Source: Ceratothoa steindachneri
Lineage: Eukaryota > Arthropoda > Malacostraca > Isopoda > Cymothoidae
Assembly (NCBI GenBank): GCA_963969495.1
Contig: OZ018329.1
Span: 149,852,502 to 149,916,501, forward strand
DNA length: 64,000 nt
Reading direction: 5' to 3'
Shown here: piece by piece, positions 44,515-56,165 of the stretch
How positions within the stretch are numbered: the stretch's first letter is position 1
How the letters are laid out: each line of letters begins with the position of its first letter
Position numbers and translations under genes: made by a program
Notes under the pieces: generated by a model
What the model saw: the letters and a program-made list of their open reading frames with translations, nothing else
Database searches by the model: none
What the model was told of the DNA's origin: nothing

Positions 44515-45955
44515 CAACTTGAAACACTAATAGCTTGGTAGGGTTGGTAGGGAAAGTTAGGATTTCTCTATGAATCAATTTTGATAAAACTTTTTCCAGC
44601 TGGTCTGCACAATATGGTAACACTAATATTGTGTTTTCATTAGGCTGTGTTACATCCTTCAATTTTTATTTCAGATTCGTCGGTTTTTGGATGAACCAAG
44701 CTAATAGCATCTATCCTCTTTAACGACAATGCAACGAGGCAGAGGCCTCAACAATGAAGAAAGGTCTTTCATCATCAAGGAAAGTGCTGGACCCTTCGCT
44801 AAGGAAGAAGGGAACCAATTGTAGAACTTCCAAGACTGTGACAGATAGGGATTTGAGGAATATTGGGTGCTAGTTACGTGCTAAACATAGACAAAAGAGC
44901 AAAGTCAGTTTGACCGCCGCTGGTCAGCCCCATGTACTGAAGACCACCAGGAACCATACCTTAGGGAGCATAGCTTCATTGCGAACCCCCCTGAAACCTC
45001 CTCCTTTATCGACGGGTCACAAGACTTTGAAGTTTCAATGAGCAAGGAAGTACACGCTGTTGGACATGAGTTGCACTCTCTTCAGTGACAAGACCAGGGA
45101 AACCCTTGACGGACCTGATGGTTGGGTCTATTTTGGAGATGAGCGTTACTAATGTTTGCTATATCAACAGTAGGGAGGAGTCATATTGTGGGCAGGTATA
45201 ATTGGACACAGACTTGTTGGCTCAGTCAGGGTGCCCGATGGGATTAGAATGAGCCCAGTCACCTACTGCAATCTCTTGAAAGGGTCTTGGGTCACTAGTT
45301 AGATGACATACTGTTCTCACCTCAAAAGACTAGTCTTCATACATGACAACTCTCCATCCCACTCTACCAGGGCCACCCAAGCATTCCTAGGACCTTACGG
45401 TATACAAGGTGATAATTTGGTGTGGCTGCCATCCTCTCCGGATCTCAACCCAATAGAATTTTGTGGTCCATCATTAAACAAGATGCTTATGCCGATAGAT
45501 GTTAATTTTTATCTAAAGAAGTCTTATGAACAATCATCAAAACCTGCAGCAGAAGCAGTCTAACTTGCTACTATTAAGAAAATGACAGATTTCATATATG
45601 ATAGGGTTTCGGAAGTCATTCATCAACTAATTAACTCATTATGTCCATCAGTCATGTATCATAATTCTGGTTTTCTGTTAAATCTATATGCAAGGTATAC
45701 TTAATGTGTATAATTATCATTTGTTTTCTCAAAAATATGTCTAGAAGGGCTACTTTCATTCAAAGGCTATTAGCGTGGCTCACCCCCAAAACAACGAATC
45801 TGAAATAAAAATAGGACGCAACAAAACTAATGAAAACATGACATTAGTATTGACACATTGTGCAGAAGGGCTAGAAAAAGTTTCATCAAAATCAGTTCAC
45901 AGAGAACCGAGAAATCCTAACTTTCCTCACCAAGCTATTAGTGTGGTTTAGGGTG
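44515..45955 (+). mobile_element. Tc1-like element with ~190 bp inverted repeats
   Basis: The left arm (44515-44708) and right arm (45766-45955) are inverted copies. Shared are ACACTAATAGCTTGGT, GGAAAGTTAGGATTTCTC and, at the inner ends, TTTATTTCAGATTCGTCGG. TA lies at both outer edges (44513-44514 and 45956-45957). CTAATAGC occurs at both the outer and inner end of each arm, an IR/DR-like layout. The total length of 1441 bp is normal for Tc1 elements. It carries a broken transposase gene. Confidence 0.8.
44730..45600 (+). pseudogene. Tc1-like transposase (broken)
   Basis: The N-terminal helix-turn-helix start MQRGRGLNNEERSFIIKES is at 44730. The catalytic end is in the frame 45303-45563: HDNSPSHSTRATQAFL (the DNxxxH motif with the second aspartate) and WLPSSPDLNPIEFCG (the third acidic residue position in SPDLNPIE). 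Several stops and shifts lie between. The first DDE aspartate is not clear. Confidence 0.75.
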
Positions 45956-45957
45956 TA

Positions 45958-46266
<309 letters not shown>

Positions 46267-46562
46267 TGAAAATAGAAATATTATATAGAAATCTTATCCA
46301 AAATAGCAATATTTATCATATTATAAATTAAAAAAAAACACAAAGTGGCACATGAGGAAAGCAATAATATGAAAATTAACCCACAGGAAAATGAAAAGAT
46401 GAATCCAAGCACTTTTGAACTATATTTGCAAGTTCATTTTTGAAAATGAACGTCAACAATATATGCTCTGGATGATCAAAATATCTATTTGTCTGTATAG
46501 ATTTGTCAATACGTATATTTGTTCATATGTTTTTATATTTGCATATATTTTATAATTTAATA

Positions 46563-47169
46563 CAGTAAACCATCAATATAACGAACCTCAATATAACGAA
46601 TTTCGGATATATGAACCAAATTTCCTGGTCAAACTCCATCAGGTTTAACAGGCAAGCATTATGACCAGCCTGAGTGAGTGTTGGTGTGTTACATGTCTCC
46701 TACAGTGCAAGGTTTGTATCAATACTATGTTGTGTAGTCCACTTAATTTTATTAGTAATTACATACGTATTACATATCCATAATGAACTTGGTTCATTAT
46801 TTACAGTGCTTTTAACGCCCATCGGGTTTAACAAACTTTTGGCTTTTTTGCATATATTTTATAATTTAATACAGTAAACCATCAATATAACGAATTTCGG
46901 ATATATGAACCAAATTTCCTGGTCAAACTCCATCAGGTTTAACAGGCAAGCATTATGACCAGCCTGAGTGAGTGTTAGTGTGTTACATGTCTCCTACAGT
47001 GCAAGGTTTGTATCAATACTATGTTGTGTAGTCCACTTAATTTTATTAGTATCCATAATGAACTTGGTTCATTATTTACAGTGCTTTTAACGCCCATCGG
47101 GTTTAACAAACTTTTGGCTTTAATGAACAAATGCCGCCTCATATAGTTCATTATATCGAGGGTTTACTG
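46563..47169. mobile_element. Pogo-like MITE with internal tandem duplication
   Basis: The left end after TA is CAGTAAACCATCAATATAAC. The right end is TTATATCGAGGGTTTACTG followed by TA. The left end plus about 20 bp of flank (46541-46849) is repeated directly at about 46850-47130, differing by a short indel. No transposase is encoded. Confidence 0.65.
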
Positions 47170-47228
47170 TACTTATATATGTTTTTATCTTTTTTAGGCT
47201 GGTAGAAGCCTAGTAGTATAAGAAATAA

Positions 47229-47264
47229 ATGTATTAATTATAATTTGAATTATAATTAATACAT
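47229..47264. repeat. Perfect 36 bp palindrome
   Basis: ATGTATTAATTATAATT at 47229-47245 is followed by TG and then its exact complement to 47264. It is AT-rich and could form a 17 bp hairpin. It lies upstream of the hAT transposase. Its function is unknown. Confidence 0.8.
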
Positions 47265-47360
47265 AATTATTTAAAATATTTCTTCATTACTATTGAATGA
47301 TTTTCAAAATAACTTAGCTCTTACTAAACATCATTTTTCTTCTTACCACAGGTTTGTGCA

Positions 47361-49678
47361 ATGAAGAATAGGAGTATTACGAATTTCTTTCGGCCTGTGC
47401 CAATAAGTCTGAAGTTACGTGTGTCTGAGTCTTTGACTTCAAGTTCTTCACCTTCAAATTCTCAGTCCTCTACATCAAGCATGTCCATCAGAGAAGACAT
47501 TACAATCGCTTCGACGAGTGTATGTCCCAGCCTGTTGGCCTCTCTATCCGCTTCGTCTGTCAACCAGAATGTGATGGCTACCCCATCATCAGTTAACCTT
47601 GTTCATCTAATAAGGATACATCTGGGAGGATCTTCTTTAAATGTTCATCAGGTGAACTAACTTCTTGAGAACGGTCGGATGCCAGGAGAAGGCGAAAAAT
47701 TTTCAGTGGACAAGGAAGCTCGACGCTTTCGCTGGGAATGGCTGGAGATGTTCAATTGGCTTGGTTATGCCAAAGAAATCAATGGGTCCGTCTGGATTCC
47801 TTGTACTATATTTCAAAAACAAATTGCCAAAGTCGGAAGAAAATACCAGCCACACGCCCAGCTCGACCAGCGTGTGCTAACAGACCTAAAAAACGCGAAT
47901 AGAATACTCCAAAAGCATGGCAAATCAGCCACACATCTTGCTTGGGTTGAGCGTGCGTGACTACATCGACTCGACACTGCTGATAGTGATCAATCAGGCC
48001 ATCGACCGTCAGCTTATGGGTCAGAGGAAAGTCCAGATCGCCGCCAACCAGTCAAAGATGCTATCAATCGTAACAACAATACTCTTTCTGGATCGCAATA
48101 ATCTTGTTTATCGCGGCCACCGCGACGCCCGAGACGTCATAGCCTCGAAAAATGTCATATTTCGGAACACTTTCCGCTTCTATGTTGACGGAGGAGACGA
48201 GGCACTCCAGACTCTTCTTTACAAGTCACCCCACTTCGCTTCATATGCGTCTCCTCGAATCCAGAATGAACTTATCAACATAGTGGGTGAGCTCATTCGC
48301 AACGAGTTGGTTACTAAAGTCAAGTGGGCAAGGCTTTTCTCAGTGGACAAGACCACGGATACGGCTCGAACGGAGCAGGCGTCCATCCTTCTTCGCACTG
48401 TGAACTCTGGTGTGATAAGTGAAGATTTTGTTGCTTTTGTAGAGGCCAATGACACTTTAGGCCAGGGGCTGGCCACTCTGATGTTGGACACCCTCAACTC
48501 TCTTGGGCTGGATGTGGTAAACTTACGAGGCCAAGCTTATGATGGGGCAGCATCAATGTCCGGTTGATTCAACGGATGCCAAGCCATCGTGAAGGCTAAG
48601 CAGCCTCTCGCCGTCTACGTACACTGTTTTTCTCATCAGCTGAATTTGGTGATAGGAAAGTCCTGCGACCGTCTTGAGTTCAAAGTACTCTTTAGAATCA
48701 TTAGCCAAATCTGCAATTTCTTCGCCAACTCGCCAAAGCGCACCAACATGCTTGAGCAGCTGATTGAGAAGGATGAGACGGCATCATTACACAAGAAACG
48801 ACGTCTGAAGGCATACTGCCCTACACGGTGGGTGGAACGCCACAACAGTGTTGCCGTTCTAGTTGAGCTATTTCCCTTTGTCGTATCCATCATGAACTAT
48901 CTTTCGGAGGATGGCGACCTAATTTTACCTGCTCTTGCAGTGGTGTCTAACCCTTCCTGTGAGTCAGGGGTTGCAGGACCCAGCACATCTTGGGGAGGAA
49001 TATGAACACATCCGTGTCATCAGAGAGAAGCTCGAGAAAATGAGAGGAGTCCTTGACTGCATTTAAGCCAATGTTTACTGAAGCAATGAAGATGAGCACC
49101 GCCATGGGGACTGGAATCTCTGTGCCTCGACGGGCCAAAGAAGGATTGACGCCTGAATTGTACTATGAAAGAACCTTACTAGTCCCATTTCTGGATGCAA
49201 TGATAGCCAAACTACAAGCCTGTTCGATGACAAATGCATGTTCCAGGTAGTGAACTTGCAAGAGCTCATACCCCAATTTGTTCGGGAGGACACTTCGAAG
49301 AAACTACTCCCTGTCCTCAAGATCTACAAGCAAGACTTCACTGATGGAATCGATAATGCTAACTCCCAAATTCAAGAGTGGTTGACAGAAATAAGTGGAG
49401 TGGAAGATCGAGAGGATTGGACTCTTGAAAAGTGCATCAAGGAAGTAACTCGAATGTTGCTGCCTAACGTGGCAACACTCCTTAGACTGTTCGGAACTGT
49501 ACCGTCATCTACCACCAGTTCTGAGCGATCCTTCTCTCATCTTCGAAGACTCAAAACTTATCTGAGGTCAACAATGACTCAAGAGCATCCCGATGCTTTG
49601 GTGTTAATGACACACGACATTAAGGTAGACCCAGACAAAGTTATTGATGTGTTCTGCAGTCATCAAAATGATTCATGA
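47361..49678 (+). pseudogene. hAT-superfamily transposase (ZMYM1-like), broken
   Basis: A splice acceptor-like TTCTTCTTACCACAG precedes the first ATG. The reading moves through frames 47361-47660, 47679-47960, 47917-48567, TGA at 48565, 48589-49005, 49053-49250 and 49238-49678. Visible parts are a serine-rich N-terminus (RSITNFFRPVP), a TTF-like block (RRFRWEWLEMFNWLGYAKEI), VDKTTDTARTEQ in the catalytic core, YDGAASMSG, HCFSHQLNLVIG, CPTRWVERHNSV, and the C-terminal dimerisation region SSTTSSERSFSHLRRLKTYL. These are features of hAT transposases of the DUF4371/ZMYM1 type. At least four shifts and one stop make it a pseudogene. Confidence 0.8.
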
Positions 49679-49989
49679 AGGTACTGGAGAAAGTCATTTG
49701 GTGAAATGATGTTAACTGCCTAATGGTGGTTAATTCACTAATTTTATAATTTGATATTTGTGCCAATTATTATTAATACAATAAAGACTATGTTCGACCG
49801 TGTGTTTTGAATCTCTTGTTCATGTAACAATACAAAAATAATTCTCTGTTTCATTCTGTTCTGTGCTTTTCTTCACTTTTAAACTCGATAGCATGAATCT
49901 GGACCATAAAACCCACGATGCTAGATAAAATTGAGTAATTGAAGTGAAGATTTAATTTGAGTAAGTGAAGAATCTGTTTCTCTAATCAA

Positions 49990-50044
49990 AATAAAAATTC
50001 TAGGTTTCGTCCCCCCCAGGCCTAAAATCCTAGGTATGCCACTG
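49990..50044 (+). mobile_element. Right end of the hAT element
   Basis: The sequence ends CCTAGGTATGCCACTG, the complement of a CAGTGGCATACC start typical of hAT termini. It is followed by TTAGGGCC as candidate 8 bp target. I could not find the matching left end in the window, so the element is probably truncated on its left. Confidence 0.5.
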
Positions 50045-50052
50045 TTAGGGCC

Positions 50053-50600
50053 TATGAAGTTTGCTAATTGTGGCATCTTGTCTTCCAATTTGGGAAGTAC
50101 AAGTTGCAAAGCACAGCCAGTTCCAAGAGGAAAGTGCCATTGGGAACTATTGCCATTTCGGTGAAAATACTTTATTTATATCAACCTTATTTGTATGACC
50201 ATACACAAGATTGAGTACCATCCCAAGTTTTTACAATAGACCTAGAAATACATGGCCACATAATTTGATTGTATTTTTGGACAGGGTTATATATTTACCC
50301 TTGGAGAGGAAATTTTTTCACAATCATTTTTTTTGCATTATTGGTTCTGAGTAATAATTGTAAATATAAGAAATTTTCTGTATGTGTAAATAGAGATAAA
50401 TAAAGACTATTCAATCTCTCACTCACCCTTCAGAAATCTAGATGGGCTCAATCTGATGTAGCAGGATGCCACAACATCTCACACCTGGTGACCAAATGTC
50501 CACAGCATAGCATGCCAGCAAAACTTACAAGTTAAAAAATCAAAACAAGAAAGAGATAGAGGGTGGAAAAATGAAATGTAGACTGCTTTTTTTAAAAGTT
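50053..50600. other. Unassigned intron DNA
   Basis: No gene or repeat recognised. Confidence 0.35.
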
Positions 50601-50619
50601 ATTTTAAATATGTTTACAT

Positions 50620-51590
50620 ACTATTATTTAATTACCTTCTTGCAGGTTTTTTCAAGATTTTCTGAATTTTGTGAATCAAATTGTATCATAAAAAACAATG
50701 GTTTAAATATGATTGGAAAACGTGAAGCAATTGACTATATATATAGAAGTGAGAAGACCGCCGATATTTTCAAAATGTTCAACCCCATATAAGCTGGGGG
50801 AGTTTTTAAACCTATCAAACAAGAAAAAAGAGGCAGTTGCCTTTCCTAGAGTGAGGACCATCTCAAACTGATCAGTGAACAAGATAAAAGAAAATCGGAG
50901 TGCCAGACAACTTGCTTTGTAGGCCAAAGTGAGCCTACTATGTGACCATGCAAAAATAGCTGAAAAATGATCTGAAACTTTGTCCATTCAACATGGCTAA
51001 ATGACATCTGCTTTCCAACTACAAAAGAAGTCAAAATAGCAAAGGTGATACCTCAACAGCTCCTTAATGACTCACAACCTCTAATTCTGTGGATGGATGA
51101 GTTGTTCACTGACCAAGCCAGCCACAACAGACAGCTTTCAGGAGGCGGAAGCCAGCTTTGGTGATGATATGGCCAAAAAACACAATCTTTTTGAAGAGGA
51201 GTAAAGATCAATCAACATGTTTATGTGGACATCTTGAAGAAAAAAGTCATCCCCTGGGTATAAGGATACCAGAGGAAATGCCAGTGTAAATCTTAAACAA
51301 GATGGAGCAAATGTACACGCAGCAAAAAAGTTCAAGACTAGTGCTAGGCAAATTTTAAGAGGTTTTGGCCAAATGAACTTAAGCCTCCCAGTTTGCTGGA
51401 TTTGAACCCTGTGGACTTTGGAATGCAGTTGATGCTTGAACAGAAGGCCTCTCTCATCTCATCAATGTCAATGTTCTGAAGTACAAACTGGAGAAGTGCT
51501 GGGAGGAAATATCAGCTGAAACCTTGCATGCCACATGCACTCAGGTCCTACATAGACTTCATTGTGTAATCAATAAAATTTTTTCTTTCC
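50620..51590 (+). pseudogene. Mariner-like transposase pseudogene
   Basis: Fragmentary frames follow mariner order: SRFSEFCESNCIIKNNG and KREAIDYIYRSEKT at the helix-turn-helix. LILWMDELFTDQASHNRQ follows at the first catalytic aspartate region. Then come INQHVYVDILKKKVIPWV, LKQDGANVHAAKKF at the second aspartate, and LDLNPVDFGMQLMLEQKA-like sequence near 51400 with the third. The C-terminus ISAETLHATCTQVLHRLHCV is at 51510-51570. Many frameshifts. No terminal repeats found. Confidence 0.65.
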
Positions 51591-51674
51591 TTTAAGTTTA
51601 AGTATTATGTAATGTAGCATTATGTTCTGAAAATAATGAAATATCAGTAATCACTTTGTAGTTCCATCTTGTAA

Positions 51675-52740
51675 AAAGGAAGATGTGGCAGTATAGGGTA
51701 AAAGGTGGTGGAAAAATACAGCTATATTAAACAAGAAACAACTAGTGCCAAGAGGGAGTAGGTAAACATATTCCCCTCTCACCCCCAGCATGGGATAAGA
51801 GGAAGAAAGCTCATTAGCACCTAGCTTACAAAATTAGCCAAGAAATAAGTAAGAAGGGACTCAGAGAATGTGGTGAAAAAAGGTAAAGGGGAGATTTCTG
51901 GAAGACATAAAACCTAGGAATTTTGAAACTAGCAAGGGTCCTGGATCAAGAGGACATGTTATTCCTTTCCTCTAAGCTTTAGTTATAGTTGGGGTTTTAC
52001 CCCTGCTACAAAATCCACCCCTTTGTGGAGATGGGATGGGGTGTTTTATGATGTGGTGGGCCATTGTGTCAATGTATTGACAGGGTTATAAGCTGCTCCT
52101 GCCTATCCCATTGCAAATTTTATAACTTTCATGGGCTCCAACTCTTGGCAAATTAAAGTGTGATGAGTATACCTCTAACAACACACACTGACCAGAAGTT
52201 GCCTGACAGAGAGTGGCTCCTCAAGGACTACAGCTCCCAACTGAGCAGCCAGAGAGGCAGGTGCGACAGAGTGAATCCCTTTCTAAGTCGTACTAGTTTT
52301 CAACAAGACTCCCACAATCTATGGATATCATGCAACAGACCCAGAGATGGGACCCCAAATCTTTGGGTTTGCCTAGCAGCAAACACAGCATAAGCAGTAC
52401 AGCCTTATGCAACCAAGAACAGCAAAAACCATTGAGGGCATCTACAGCTAGAGAAAGTGAAAAGGTGTTGAAATATTTCACTCCAAATGTCAGCTGCAGC
52501 AAGGTTGACCCTAATACCACATCTTCTTGCAAGTACATAGAGAGATAAGGAAAATAAAGATGAGGGGGATAGGAGAATGAGAAAATGGAGCCTAGAGAGG
52601 GGTAAAACCTCCCTCCCCATAATCAGGGATGAATAGCCAAAAGCAGGTCAGTGACTAGCCTGGCTAATCAGCTGCTGGCCAAGAAAATAGGTGAAAAGAG
52701 GCAATGGCTGTACTAGAAACTAGTGTAGCATGAGGTGTGG
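51675..52740 (+). repeat. Dispersed repeat R, diverged copy
   Basis: 51770-51840 (CCCCTCTCACCCCCAGCAT, GGATAAGAGGAAG, AGCACCTAGCTTACAAAATTAG) matches 42560-42630. 52190-52270 matches 38030-38110. 52545-52570 matches 12075-12100. The block order again differs from the other copies. It is non-coding. Confidence 0.5.
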
Positions 52741-52972
52741 TGGTACCAGCTTTCAATGCTCTTATACATGGTCCCATTTTCAGGGCAATCCTATAAAAAT
52801 GACATGCGGGAAATAAACCTGAATATGTTAATGCATACATCAAAGTTCCCTAGTTGAGATTTGACAGTATAATTGCACTTTTTCATGAGCAATTACATTT
52901 AAGTTAATTAATTTTCTATTGTAAGTCATAGATATTTTTAATAATACCATATACAAGATTATGATAATGTAC

Positions 52973-54056
52973 CTTTGTTTGGAAGCTCCTGCAATTTAAC
53001 TTTTTTATTAAGTTGTTCCTTTTGATCAAAATTTTCTTCGGAAGTTAGAGGCTTACGTTTCTTACAAATCTGAGCATCTTTTGCTTCAGACACAAAAGCA
53101 TTCTTATTTTTTTTAGGCTTCTGATGAATATTAGTTACTTGCTCTATTGTACAATTAGTTAAATTATTCTGAGTATCAAATCTGGATAAAGATGAACACT
53201 TTTTATTTGTCTGTTTTTTTTTCTTTCTTGCATTATTTACCTCCTTAAGCTTATTTAATTTGCCTTTAGATGATTCTTCTGATGCTCTATGATTTACTAA
53301 ACAAGATTCTTTCCTCCTTTTTGTCATCATCTGTGGATTGTCCATAGTTTTATTGCTGTTAAATAAATTTTCTCTTTCAGAAATATCATTATTATTTCTA
53401 ATGCAACTTTTATTTATTGATTTTTCTATTGTACTAACTTCTTTATATCCTTTTTTTACATATAAGCATGGCATCTGCAGGTTTATTCTATTTCTTATTC
53501 TCTCACTCTTTCGAACAACTATATTTTGATTATTGTAATCTATACAATCTTTGCTTTTTTCAGTTCCTTCAATATAACCTTTGGAGATTTCATTTGATTT
53601 CATAGTTTTATCAGATTTTGGGGGAAGTTTAGATGCTTTTTTCTTGCACTTTGAAAGATTTGTATTTTTTCTAGGGAATTGGTCATTATTATAATGAGCC
53701 TGATTCTTTTTATTTAATGTATTATTGACTAGTTTACCATTCTTTATAATGACATAATGATCATTTTTCAAGCATTGATTCAAAGAGTGTTTTTTGAGTA
53801 CTGGTCTTAGTTGTTTTTGCATTTTTTGATAATTGGAAAAATAAACCTGAGCAAAGGGATCATTGATCTGTTCCGTGATTTTAGAAACATCACATTTTCC
53901 TTCAGCCTTTCTTGTTTTTAAAGTTTCCAAATTTATAATTTCATTGATTGGTATTCTATAAACTTCATATAAACCCCTATGAGCTGACCCATTGATTAAC
54001 AAATGATCAATTTCATTCATACTAATTAATATTACTATGTATGATAGTTCCCAGAC
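52973..54056 (-). CDS. Large coding exon, lysine-rich host protein of unknown function
   Basis: On the minus strand the acceptor TTATTTTATTTTCAG precedes 54056 and the donor AAAG|GTACAT follows 52973. The 1084 bp exon is open throughout (361 codons and one base). It starts VWELSYIVILISMNEIDHLL. It is basic and rich in Lys, Asn and Ser, with LETLKTRKAEGK, KKHSLNQC, VVRKSERIRNRINLQM and several KKxK clusters, so a nuclear protein is likely. I recognise no domain. The RKSERI motif resembles short basic motifs of chromatin proteins, which is weak evidence. An internal methionine could be a start, but the upstream frame is open to a good splice site, so an internal exon fits better. Transposon frames in this window are all degenerate, and this one is not. 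Confidence 0.75.
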
Positions 54057-54108
54057 CTGAAAATAAAATAATTAGGAACATGCATCTTCAACAAAAATTT
54101 AATCAATA

Positions 54109-55125
54109 CAGTGATACCTTGACTTACAAGTTTAATTCATTCTGTGGCTGAGCTCGTCTTAATTTGATCGGATATCAAAGCAGTTTCCTCATTGAAATTA
54201 ATGGAAAGGTCATTAATCAGTTCCAGACCCCCCATTTTTTAGTACAAGTTTTTAAATAAGAAAAATGTACTTTATAAATAACTAATAATGTATAAGAAAA
54301 TAATAAAAGAGAATGTAAGAAAATAATCTGTTTTTTTATTAATCATACTTTACCTTCAAGATCAGACAGAGATGCAGATGGAGGTGAAGGAGATTGATGG
54401 AGGATGTTGGGGGGGGTTCTTTTGTTTTGCCTTCTATCGCTTAACTTACTTGCTACACACTTAATGCTACACTTTATCTCTATTAACTAAGAGCCATTTA
54501 CGAGCCTGTAAATGGCTCATGCCTTCTAACAGATGATGATCTCACTCACAGTATCTCCTGCGAGCTGCTTCTCTGTCAACCACACCAACACCAGCCTCTC
54601 CATCTCTTCATGGACAGAGGTGAGGAGTTTTGAAATGATCTTAACACTTTTGGCTGGCATTATAGTCTTTATCAACTCCTGTTTCAAAATCGTACATATC
54701 ATAGATGTACTACGCTCGTACTGCCTTGCCAAGTGGACAACATGCACACCTCACTCATGTTTTTCGATGATTTGGTGCTTTAATTCCAGACATCCTTTTC
54801 TTCTCACCACTGACTTTGACACTCACTTTCTTAGAACCCATAGTTAATACTGTACAGTATAACGAAATAACCACACAAAAAGCACAAAACACAATGGGAA
54901 AGGCAACAGTGATACAACAGAGCTGCTTGCAGAGCAAGGTAACCACATGAACTGAACAAGCCAGGGAAAAAGTGGCGACACGCTTGCTACACTACCTAGT
55001 GGTGGTGTATGTGAAACTCAGTCACTCACTTGTGGCTAATAGCAAAAAGCAGGAAATCAAACAAGCAACAGCTCATGCCTCAGAAAACTCAAAAGTTGGT
55101 TCACTTATAAATCAAGGTACCACTG
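54109..55125 (-). mobile_element. Tigger/pogo element with internal deletion, in a host intron
   Basis: Flanked by TA on both sides. The left end is CAGTGATACCTTGACTTAC and the right end is the inverted ATCAAGGTACCACTG. On the minus strand it carries the start of a CENP-B/Tigger-type transposase and, near 54360, what looks like its C-terminal tail (SPPSASLSDLEGKV). The catalytic DDE part is missing. It fills most of the 1244 bp intron between the exons at 55301 and 54056 and ends 53 bp before the acceptor. Confidence 0.8.
54526..54946 (-). pseudogene. Tigger-type transposase, N-terminal DNA-binding part
   Basis: Frame 54946-54755 includes GSKKVSVKVSGEKKRM at the start. After a shift, frame 54747-54526 reads VVHLARQYERSTSMICTILK (the psq/CENP-B helix-turn-helix) and HEEMERLVLVWLTEKQLAGD. 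This is the DNA-binding region of TIGD1-like transposases. The frame ends at a stop soon after, and the DDE domain is deleted. Confidence 0.75.
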
Positions 55126-55300
55126 TACTTCTGCCTGATATGATAGGTTCCCAAAATTAATCAACACTACCATACTAGCAATTGCAAGAAATATGAGTAC
55201 CTCATTATTATCTATGTATAGGCGGTACTATGATTTAGGGAGAATCTTAATATACAACTTGAAAAAAGGTATAGTACAACCAAAATCTCTTCCCACTTAC

Positions 55301-55344
55301 CTCTGCTGGCTCAGAAAAGATGCTTGAATATGATGAATATACCT
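55301..55344 (-). CDS. Small coding exon of the minus-strand host gene
   Basis: On the minus strand the donor CAGAG|GTAAGT after 55301 is a perfect consensus. The acceptor TTTTTTTAACTAG precedes 55344. The 44 bp exon reads VYSSYSSIFSEPAE and joins in phase 0 to VWELSYIV of the next exon (54056). It enters with two bases of a split codon. Exons further upstream were not found. Confidence 0.6.
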
Positions 55345-55574
55345 CTAGTTAAAAAAATATATATATTAGTCTATGTATATACAATTTAGTTCACACTAAA
55401 CAAAAACTCAGTCAATTTTATCTTTAAATCGTTTAATACTGGAACTATTAACTGCCTCCATACCATGTCTTGCATATATGTGAAATAGGTCCTCACCAAA
55501 AAGTCCTAAAGTGTAGAAGTTCAAGCTTCCAACCATGGTTCCTAATCCCAGTCTGGTTAGGACCACTTCCTGAG

Positions 55575-56165
55575 TAGAAGTGACAAGCGGTAGCAGTAAC
55601 GTGGGTGAAGATCACTCAGACTGAGACATTAAACAAAAATGTGCCAAACAGTCTGTGGGACAACGCAGTCTTCACAGTAGGGCGCAGACAAGCAAACCAT
55701 CAAATAGCTGTGCGTCCCGCGAGTGTGTCCAATTCAGAGACGACAGAAAGCAACCTGAAGCCATCACGGCATTGGTGGGGAAGGTCCATGGAAACATTCG
55801 CGGCGCAGTGGCACTCAACTTTAAGTTCCCCTCGATCATCTCCAATCTTCTTTGCCAAGCAGCCCAAAGAGCTGCACATATTTGTGCCATGTAATCAATG
55901 TGAGGAAGAGCAAAATGCTGGTCTGGTCGCCCATTCCTCGCGGACTCTTTGGTGCCCTCATTGTGGCTCGCTCATTCCCCGCAATTCCTCCATGTCCAAG
56001 AACCCAGAAGAAGATAATCTCGACCTCTGCCCGGCTCACCAAAACTGTGGCATCATATATATCGCGAATCAAGGGATGTGTAGATTCCAATGCCCTGAGA
56101 GTACTCAGGGTGATTTGTGAGTCGCTATAAATTATAGCTTTGGGAGCTTTCAGATACTCCCCAGT
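55575..56165 (-). pseudogene. LINE family A, RNase H and 3' fragment (copy A10)
   Basis: The minus-strand frames include IIYSDSQITLSTLRALESTH, VEIIFFWVLGHGGIAGNE and LRAAWQRRLEMIEGNLKLSA. They match residues about 567-700 of the second ORF2 part in copy A7. It is truncated at both ends. It abuts another LINE fragment of opposite strand at 56165. Confidence 0.75.

Noticed and set aside
52973..54056. Transposon ORF1-like protein
   Set aside because: The exon is fully open over 361 codons with good splice sites and matching phases, and has no second copy in the window. All transposon frames here are broken. Only a genome search could exclude it fully.
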